Source: Absidia repens (Eukaryota > Mucoromycota > Mucoromycetes > Mucorales > Cunninghamellaceae). Taken from it: a stretch of 64,000 nucleotides of DNA. Positions 56,873 to 64,000 of the stretch are shown one piece after another. Both the position numbers and the translations under genes were made by a program. The stretch lies in the NCBI GenBank assembly GCA_002105175.1, contig MCGE01000005.1, forward strand, positions 1,984,001-2,048,000. The letters run 5' to 3'. Below the pieces are notes generated by a model. It saw nothing but the letters and a program-made list of their open reading frames with translations, searched no databases and was not told the origin of the DNA. How positions within the stretch are numbered: the stretch's first letter is position 1; the number at the start of each line of letters is the position of its first letter.

Positions 56873-57562
56873 CATTTTTCCCCCCACCCCGATCTCGCCA
56901 ACCACTTCTCATTTTCATATATACCTTTACCCCACGCCCTTCCATTTGTATAATTCAACATCCATCCCCATTCATTTATCATTCCAATAAAACAGTTGTT
57001 TTTTACAACCCCAATAAGCCAATTTTCGTCTCTCTCTCTTTTTTTTTTTTTTTTCTTTCTTGCAGATACTACAATATTCAAAACAGCACGAACACGAAAG
57101 AATCGTTGATTAAATGATTTGTGAAGAAGAAAGAAGAAGCAAGAAGCAAAGAACCAGTACAAGAAGATCATTACTAACGCTTAAATACCATACGTCTCAA
57201 AGTTAACTCCCTCCCTTATTTTTTTCATCCAACAAAGCAAGTTTTTACTGAATCATTCCTTTTTTAATCCGCATTTATCCGCTATGACGCGCATGATTTT
57301 TTTTCCCCTTGAACTAAACCATCATCGTAAAATGGAAACTTTTGCCCAATAAAGACTGACTGTTCTCCACCATCTTTGCAAAAAAAAAACAAAAACAAAA
57401 CTAATGTGTGACATTCATATCAAATGAAAATTTTATTACTATTTTCTTATTTACAAATAAAATATACAAAACATCAATACATACAAAAAAAAAAAAAAAA
57501 AAGAGTAATCAAACAACAACTAAAAAAAAAACTATAAAGACAAAACGACCAAAAAAAATATT
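56873..57562. other. Convergent intergenic region
   Basis: Lying between two convergent genes, this holds AATAAAA signals (about 56984 and 57349 on the plus strand), a T/C-rich tract (57030-57060), and A runs near 57380 and 57484-57502. No gene. Confidence 0.5.
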
Positions 57563-59140
57563 CTAAACTAGGACACAAGAACGGGTGGAAGAAGGGGGAG
57601 TATAAGGGGGTAAAGTGGAAGGATGATATGTGGGTAAAGAATTTTCATATTCTATTGTATGTAAAAATTTGGGGACAGGAACAGAGGTGGATGGTCCCTG
57701 TTGATCAAGTAGTGTCGCAGCGGCAGTTGTGGTGGATGTTCGGTCACCACTGTCCAACAAAGAACCATTGTCAGATGAAGCGGAAGAAAGAGGCGGTGGG
57801 CGAGTCGTTGGCCGGGAGAGACGTGGTGAGAGGGTAGAATGCGATGATGTAGATGCGGTGGTATCGGAACGGGTTAAAGAATGTGAGGTGGATGCTGCAG
57901 ATGGATGTTGCAGTTGCGGTTGTGGAGCTCTTGTATCGCCAAAGACACCGGAAAAGTGAGTGTAATTTCGAATATCATCAGGAACACGAATTCCATGGCC
58001 CAGAGTGCCAACGACCAGAGGAATCCTTATTTCATCATCGTCGCTAAAGCTGAAGGCGGAATTCCACAAGGAAGCAGCACGTTTTTTCTTCTTGCCAGAG
58101 ACGCGCAAGGCCAGTTCATAGTGAATGGAGAGGACACGACCAAAGCTATAAGAAGGAGGAGTGGCGGCTGGGATGACCAATGATAGACGAGTAGAGGTTT
58201 GAAGACATGCTTGAAGTAAACCAGGAGCAGACGACGAGACGGAGGTCCGCCGACCAGACGAGAGATCTATGAAGGACGACGTCGGAGGCAAAGGTACCAA
58301 GACCGGCGCCGAGCGACAATACACGGTTTCTGATGGTGGAATGCGTTCGTCTTCCAGTTGGCAAGGTAAAGTAGCGATCTGCACCAGTTCCATGACTACT
58401 TGCATGCCCACCAATGACGATTTCACACACAATGCCAATGCCGACGGTGACAGGTTCACTTGCACCTGGCACATTTCGCCCGCCACGTAGTCTGAGTTGA
58501 CCATTTTCACCACCAACCACCTGGAATGTCGCACCATTGGTACTTTAAGGATTCGAGTTGCCACCCACGGTCGGTAATGGATGTTTTGATGCGCCGTCAG
58601 TAACGGCACCAAGTCATTGTTCGTGCCGCCGGTTCTTCGTCGTTCGTCAAGCATGGCTGTCAATTTATACCGGCATTTGTATCGAAGTCGTCCGTAGTCT
58701 AGCGAAGGTGGATGTTGTATCAGGGGCATTTGAATCGTAAACATGTATTGTCGTCCAGGTCCACTATTGTCATTGCTTTTTTCCCAGAGAATTCTTTGTG
58801 TACCGAAGAGTTGGTGATGGCGACCCCGAATGACTGACGCCATGGTCGAATGGAGTTGTACTGATTCTGTCGCATGGAATACCACTCGAAGTCGTTGTGC
58901 ATCTTGTTGAGACGGAAGTGATAAGCGGACAATGCCTGAAACCAAAGCAGTAACAAAAAGACAAAAGATAAAAAAAATTAAAAAAACGCTGTCCATGGTG
59001 GGATATTTTTTTATTTGTCAGTTACCTTGAAACACCGATCCTGGCCCATAGACAACAGAGTCTCCATCTAAAGAAAGCCCAAATTCTGGTAAAAGTTCAA
59101 TTGTTATAAAACCTTGGTTTTTCTTTGAAGGTTTTGGCAT
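57563..59140 (-). CDS. Alpha-arrestin-like protein with PY motifs and C-terminal CaaX
   Basis: Alpha-arrestins are adaptors that bring Rsp5/Nedd4 ubiquitin ligases to membrane proteins for endocytosis. Two exons; the first begins MPKPSKKNQGFITIELLPEF at 59140 and reads through VVYGPGSVFQ to the intron (about 59024-58948). Arrestin N-domain blocks include VRLSLPSQQDAQRLRVVF, GRQYMFTIQMPLIQ and LRYKCRYKLTAML. The C-domain follows, with YELALRVSGKKKKRAASL. The tail has ENSLPTYHPSTLPPYTPP, two PY-type motifs, and ends STRSCVLV, a CaaX prenylation signal. The PY motifs support Rsp5 binding; prenylation is inferred. Confidence 0.85.
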
Positions 59141-61322
59141 AATACATATAAAAAATAAAATTTACAAACGAAAAAAGTGAGAGAAAAGTGAAAAAGAACC
59201 GGCAGAAAGGAAAGTTGAACATGGATTAAATAGTTTTTCCTTTTCTATTGTGTGGGTACCTGCCCCCCCCCAAAAATCAAACTAGCCTGAAGTATCAAAG
59301 GGTGCGCTTTTGTGTTTCTTCTTGTCACTGCTGTCCATAATTGAATTTGATTGGCTGAATTTTACATCACTTCTTATAACGAACTGAATCTGGGGTTTGA
59401 TAACAGAGAGAACATTTTTTTCCGCCCCTTATCAACGTGGACGCGGCATGATGTGATTTGATTGGACGATCCTCCAAAATCCGCTTCACTCCCCCTGTGA
59501 TAGAATGTCAGGAAGATCAATTGATGACAATGGGGAAGATGATCGACCTGCCATTCTAACTAACACTTGTTCCGCAGTAAAATGATACATTTCATCTATT
59601 TTAATCAAGCAAACAAACAAACAGCCAAGCATGGAAAAAAAAAGAAGACAAAAAACACATTGGATTGGTTGAATGGTAGATTTTATTGAATAAAATAAAT
59701 AACTAAAATATGCTCTGACAAAAGGATTCTAAAATTGTTCCATTAGCATACCCAGCTGGCTACCTTTGAACGTAAGCGGAGAGACTAATTCAGTAGGAAA
59801 ACTTGTTCAAACCAGGCGAGGCTGTTTTAATTTGTTTGATATTCCATCGTTCCTACAAATATATATATACATATATATATAATAGTACAGATATATAAAA
59901 AAAGAATAGTTGGAAAAATATTAGACCACGTGAGAATTTTCATAAATGTACCCAAATCGAGTATCTTCTGGTCCATCGCCGTTGGTGATTACCTGAAAAA
60001 GAGGCTGTGATTTTCCATACTAGTATGATAAGATGCACGACAATTGGTAATCTAAAGAAGCATCTATTGATTGGCCGATAATAAAAAGAGCAATATATAT
60101 TTCATGTAATTTTATCTGTTCACAATCTTGTGATTCCGTTGGGGAAGGGGTTCATTGGTAATGACGCTAGGTGAAAAAAAAAATATCGTTGGTGAATATA
60201 GCTAGAGCAAAAAGAGACCGAGGAAACGGAGCGGGAGGGAAGTTTTCTGTGGCAGGTCGCGTGCTGACGTTTTAACCCAGAAGATCGTCAAGTTCAGTCA
60301 TCAAATTTGATATCGAGTATTGCTTTTGCTGTTACCATATCGTCTATGTAAATAAAAGTGACATTCTTCGCAGTCAGTATGTTTTACTATTTTTATAGTA
60401 AATACCCTTTCACATTCATGCCTAGACTATTTCCTCCTGTTTTTTCCTTCCCTTATCATTATACGGCCACATATTTCACATCACTTTTCTTTAACTTGCC
60501 TAATAATGTCATACAAGAAGGTGGCTTCGCTTGTTCGTTTATTTTGGGTTGAATCTAAAAAAGGAGCAGAGAATGGTCAGTTGAAGTGAATAAAAACAAG
60601 CCCCAATGCCAATAATTAAAAAGAAAAGTGGAGGACATATTGAAACTTGCCTTTTCAAAATTCTACGCAGGTCCATGACCATTAATGTCCGACGTGCATT
60701 TTGTGCAGTGGATAAATCCAAGCGATTTCAGTTATACTAAAAGTAGTAGAGCCGCAGCGCCATCAGTTATGGTGCGAATATGTCAAGATGCGCAGGGGGA
60801 GGGTTTACACACCATTTCCATCCGCAATGCTGGAGAAATATGACTTGTGTAAGCGAAAGTAAGAGCACATTTTTTTGTTAGGGTAATCTTTGTAGATATA
60901 GAAAAAGAAGGTGGGATATGAGATTCTTGCAAATATAAATAACTCGTCCGCGAACTTTCTTTCCTAACGGGCTTGATTAACTTTATGAGTATAACAAAGC
61001 CAGCCGGTAAAAAGTCGTATTGTAAAGTGAAAGGAAGTTCTAAAATTTTTGTCAGGCATGATTTTTATTACGATTTGAACTCCGAACGCCCAAAAGTTTA
61101 GTTTCAATGGAGGTTTGATGGCTTTTTTTTTTTTTTTTTTTTTTGTAACAATCTCATCTATGATAATAACGATCTTATAGATATTCATATCAAGTGGTCA
61201 AATATGCAAAATCTTGTATTAATGTTGTCGCCTCTGGGTATGATTTACAACGTCAAAGAAAGATAAATCGCCAGATAGCTCATAAAACTCGTCGTTTCAT
61301 TATTTCTGTTTTTATATATTAG
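59141..61322. other. Region of uncertain content between arrestin and Dsc3-like gene
   Basis: Weak coding-like patches exist on the minus strand (for example an exon-like VITNGDGPEDTRFGYIYEN with a stop at about 59924, and a patch at 60700-60640 reading TAQNARRTLMVMDLRRIL), but I could not join them into a convincing protein. The first exons of the Dsc3-like gene must also lie in the right part. A T run (about 61122-61144) and TA repeats near 59860-59882 are present. Confidence 0.4.
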
Positions 61323-62183
61323 GCAATCTATTGCTTTCTTGAAAACAAACATCTTCGACTTATACATAATGGACGTTTATTGGACGACATAACACACTTG
61401 AATGACTATCAGATTGGTAACCTGCCAGTAGGGAACTCAAAACGTGAAGTACCTGAACCAGCTCCCGTTTTTATTCACCGCTCTTTATCGAACTACACCT
61501 CTAAACAACGATCTACCAGGGTAAGGAATTGAAAGATGAAAGGAAGAGAGGCAAAGTGTATATGATTGACCGCATCATCTCTTGTAGAATCAGCCTCAAT
61601 TATTAACTCCTTTAGGATTTGATCGATTAACTGAAGCAGGGTTGTCTGAAGAAAATGTTCGCAATATTCACCGTAAAAATGGTACTTCCACAGGCAGGCG
61701 ATGGTAAATATATATAACTATATTACTCACTTAATCTTAAACCCCCTTTCCCATTCTTTTATAGAATCTTCAGAACAGGCCATCTATTTGGACGAACAAT
61801 GGATGGATAGTACTGGTGAAACGTTACTCGATGGAAGTAAGAGTATATGTGCATGTGCTCAGCTCAAATCCTCTCAGAATTCTCACTCACTCTCTCTCTT
61901 TTTTTTTCCATGTAGCTGTTCACAGCACATCCAAGGAGTTGGTATACGGTTTGATGTTAGTATTTTTTCTGGGTGCCATAAAGCAGTGTTTAATTGACGA
62001 CATCCAATTGGTGAGGAAAACAATCCAATATCTGGTATCATCATTTACCTCATCTTGACTCTTTTTTATTTTTATCCTTTATTAGGTATCATAGCCGGGA
62101 TGCTCATCACTATCTCATTTTGTCTTTACATGTCTACTATTAGTCAATTCACAAAAAATATTGTCCTTTTTTTCTTCTTCTAA
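61323..62183 (+). CDS. Dsc3-like (DUF2407) ubiquitin-like membrane protein, 5' part not located
   Basis: Dsc3 is a subunit of the Golgi Dsc E3 ligase complex that acts in SREBP cleavage and quality control in fungi. Visible exons encode the end of a ubiquitin-like domain (HLRLIHNGRLLDDITHL), VFIHRSLSNYTSKQ, then LLTPLGFDRLTEAGLSEENV, characteristic of DUF2407. QAIYLDEQWMDSTGET follows, then a membrane helix (GLMLVFFLGAIKQCL) and a second, GIIAGMLITISFCLYM. The first exon(s) upstream of 61323 were not found. The last junction (CAATTG/GTGAGG to TTAG/GTATC) does not keep the frame into GIIAGM by canonical sites: it closes after two codons unless another site is used. The domain call rests on the LGFDRLTEAG block. 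Confidence 0.7.
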
Positions 62184-63069
62184 TACCAGCATATTATTCA
62201 TCGTCCCTCATTTTTATAGCATTAGCTTATTCCCTTTTTCAATCAGTAGTAGTTATTCAATACCGCTTTTCTCTATTTACTATGAATATCGATTACTGTA
62301 TGAATGATGTACAGTTATTAATAAAAATTGAACGTTTATGAATTTTTTATTTATTCTGAATGGGCTGGCCGATGTTGTATACAGTATTCGGAGGCAGTTT
62401 GAATGTTATTTGGGTCTCCTTTTTTTATGCGTGCGTGTAGGGACTAGGAGGTGAGGATGCAACGCTTTAAGTAAGGAAACAATGCGAAATTTGCGTAGGT
62501 TTAAGCAAATTTGAAGGGAAAAAAATACCTATAACACCTACAATGTATGTTCTGGTCTTGAACAGATGTTTTGGGTGAATATTCAAAAAAAAAAAAGTTG
62601 GTAAAAGCTCTGCGTCTAATATGCAAGTCTGAGCTTAGTAAACACAGAGACAGATTATTAACTTTAATATGAAATTGTCGTCTTGAGTTTCAGTTTCCAT
62701 CGTCCATAAAAATTGCACTTCGTCTCAATTGAAACTTGAAATACTGTACTCACATAAATACACACAACTGCGCACATAGACAAAAGGCATATATATAAAG
62801 ATTGATACAGTAAAAAGATAAGTTGATTGTTTTATTGTGAAGTAAAATTGGTTGATATGATAGAATAAATAAATGTACTAATAGGTAAAAATGAATGGAA
62901 AAAAATAATGACAGTGTACATAACAAAAAAACAAAAAAAAAAAAAAAACCAACAACTGGTCGACAGAGGATGATTGTATTCTAGAGGTGGCTGTGGCTGT
63001 GGGGATGGGGATGAGAATGATGCTGGATGGACTTGGTGTACCTGAATGCTCGTTCGTAGTTCCGTTGAC
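62184..63069. other. Intergenic between convergent Dsc3-like and uS19m genes
   Basis: AATAAAA signal at about 62319 for the plus-strand gene. The rest is AT-rich without a gene; an A run lies near 62928-62948. Confidence 0.5.
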
Positions 63070-63457
63070 CTATTTGGCTTTAGTGAATCGATAGCTAAAG
63101 CGCTTACGAGTGAAAGCAAATTCGCCCAGTTTGTGACCGATCATCTCTTCAGTGACATGAACAGGCAAATAGTCTTTGCCATTGTGGACAAGGAATTTCA
63201 AGCCTACAAAGGATGGAAGGATAGTACAGCTACGAGCTATAAAAAAAGAAAAGAAAAAGAGTCTGTCAAAATATGGTGCACAGCTTTGCAGGGTAATATT
63301 ATATACGTATATATATATATATATATATATCCCCTTATTCCATACGAACATTGAAATGTCAATTACCTTGAGTAGCAATAGGGGTTCCATTTTGAACGGC
63401 TTGTCGAAGACCAGGGAATGCTACAAAGAATGGCCCTTTCCAAGCAGATCGAGGCAT
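63070..63457 (-). CDS. RSM19: Mitochondrial small ribosomal subunit protein uS19m
   Basis: A mitoribosome head protein. Two exons (63457..63367 and 63236..63070) join in phase to 85 residues. [20 protein letters not shown] is the typical mitochondrial/bacterial S19 start (RSxWKGPF). The core continues [39 protein letters not shown] and ends RFTKAK. The length is normal for bacterial-type S19. Confidence 0.93.
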
Positions 63458-64000
63458 GATGTCAAAAAAAACAAAAAAATAAGTGGTAAAGAAAAAGGGA
63501 AAAATAAACATCGTTACATCGAGAAAAAGTCACTCCAAGTCCTTTTTTAAACGCCGCCTCCATTTCTTGATCCTTCAGGCAGGATTTGAGCCACTCTCAC
63601 TTCGCCACTCCCAAAAACTATCTTTTGCTGGCGGATGCATTAGTTTCGAAAATAAATGACTCAGCCAATTTTATGTGTATTGTGTTATGAGCTGTGTCTT
63701 CCTATTTTAATATTTACCTCTTTTTGTGTTCTTCATCTAGTAATAGTCTTATCTCCATTCTTTGTTTCTTTTCTTTTCTGAGCCAATTCCCTGCCCCACA
63801 GATTGTTTAGTCGTAACTGTCAAGAATATAATTTGATGTTAGATGTATATATTTGTGCAAAAAAAAAAAGCCACTACAGAGTACTTTGCTCCGTCCCTTG
63901 GAATTTCGCAGTTCGGTGGGTTATATAGCGTAGCAATAGTGGGTATGTGTTATTTGTGTAGTTAAAATTCATTCTCAACTTATAGCCAGCTAAAAATGGG
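63458..64000. other. Right edge: uS19m upstream region and repeat remnant
   Basis: The 5' flank of uS19m is followed from about 63840 by a repeat-like stretch (GGAATTTCGCAGTTCGGTGG, then TAGCGTAGCAATAGTGG) similar to 27285-27360 and 27540-27610. No gene. Confidence 0.5.

Noticed and set aside
59920..60720. Possible minus-strand gene with histone-fold-like patch (TAQNARRTLMVMDLRRIL) and exon-like VITNGDGPEDTRFGY
   Set aside because: In-frame stops directly upstream of the patch and no consistent splice joins between patches; could be chance or a decayed gene.
63555..63605. tRNA-like T-arm (GGCTCAAATCCTGCC on the minus strand)
   Set aside because: No matching acceptor, D or anticodon stems could be drawn around it.

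Overview
The window is eukaryotic nuclear DNA, most likely from an early-diverging fungus (Mucoromycota, perhaps Mucorales). It is AT-rich. Its genes are interrupted by many short GT-AG introns of roughly 55-100 nt, and the spliced products are typical fungal or opisthokont proteins. The assignment to Mucoromycota is inference from gene style and content (a hyaluronan-synthase-type glycosyltransferase, JMJD4, a PNKP homologue, abundant poly-Gln/Asn tracts); no ribosomal RNA or marker was available to fix the genus.

Layout: 0-2.2 kb is gene-free and carries dispersed repeats. 2.2-12.9 kb holds five minus-strand genes: polynucleotide kinase 3'-phosphatase, a hyaluronan/chitin-synthase-like GT2 enzyme, succinyl-CoA ligase alpha, an unidentified low-complexity protein, and a JMJD4-type hydroxylase. 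13.6-25.2 kb is a retrotransposon cluster around two divergent tRNA genes (Ile-AAU and Ala-AGC). It contains one complete Ty3/gypsy-type element (16345-24046) with identical 721-bp LTRs, and at least six solo or nested LTRs. 25.2-28.6 kb holds degenerate repeats. 28.6-34.1 kb holds ribosomal protein L3, a PSP1-domain protein and the complex III chaperone Cbp3/UQCC1. 34.1-36.4 kb is another repeat island. 36.4-50.2 kb is gene-dense: a PPR protein, a septin, an Mdm1-type sorting nexin, a small PY-motif membrane protein, mitochondrial bL27, Ebp2 and mitochondrial uL30. 50.2-52.8 kb is a third repeat island. 52.8-63.5 kb holds a gamma-tubulin complex component, an alpha-arrestin, a Dsc3-like gene and mitochondrial uS19.

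Most protein genes are unrelated housekeeping genes in both orientations, with no operon logic. Several concern mitochondria (succinyl-CoA ligase, Cbp3, PPR, bL27m, uL30m, uS19m) or ribosome production (L3, Ebp2).

The most interesting system is the retrotransposon/tRNA cluster. The complete element has a primer binding site that matches, over 18 nt, the CCA-tailed 3' end of the tRNA-Ile whose gene lies 87 bp from its 3' LTR. An LTR on the other side lies 88 bp beyond the 3' end of the tRNA-Ala gene, in mirror orientation. Three more LTRs sit in tandem at one reused GTGC target about 110 bp 3' of tRNA-Ile. All bounded LTRs have 4-bp target duplications. The element also shows a canonical A-AAA-AAC slippery heptamer plus hairpin at the gag stop, a Gag without zinc knuckles, a DCG protease triad, integrase as a separate reading frame, and an extra fourth ORF whose acidic tail is encoded inside the 3' LTR. 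One short frameshift lies in the reverse transcriptase.
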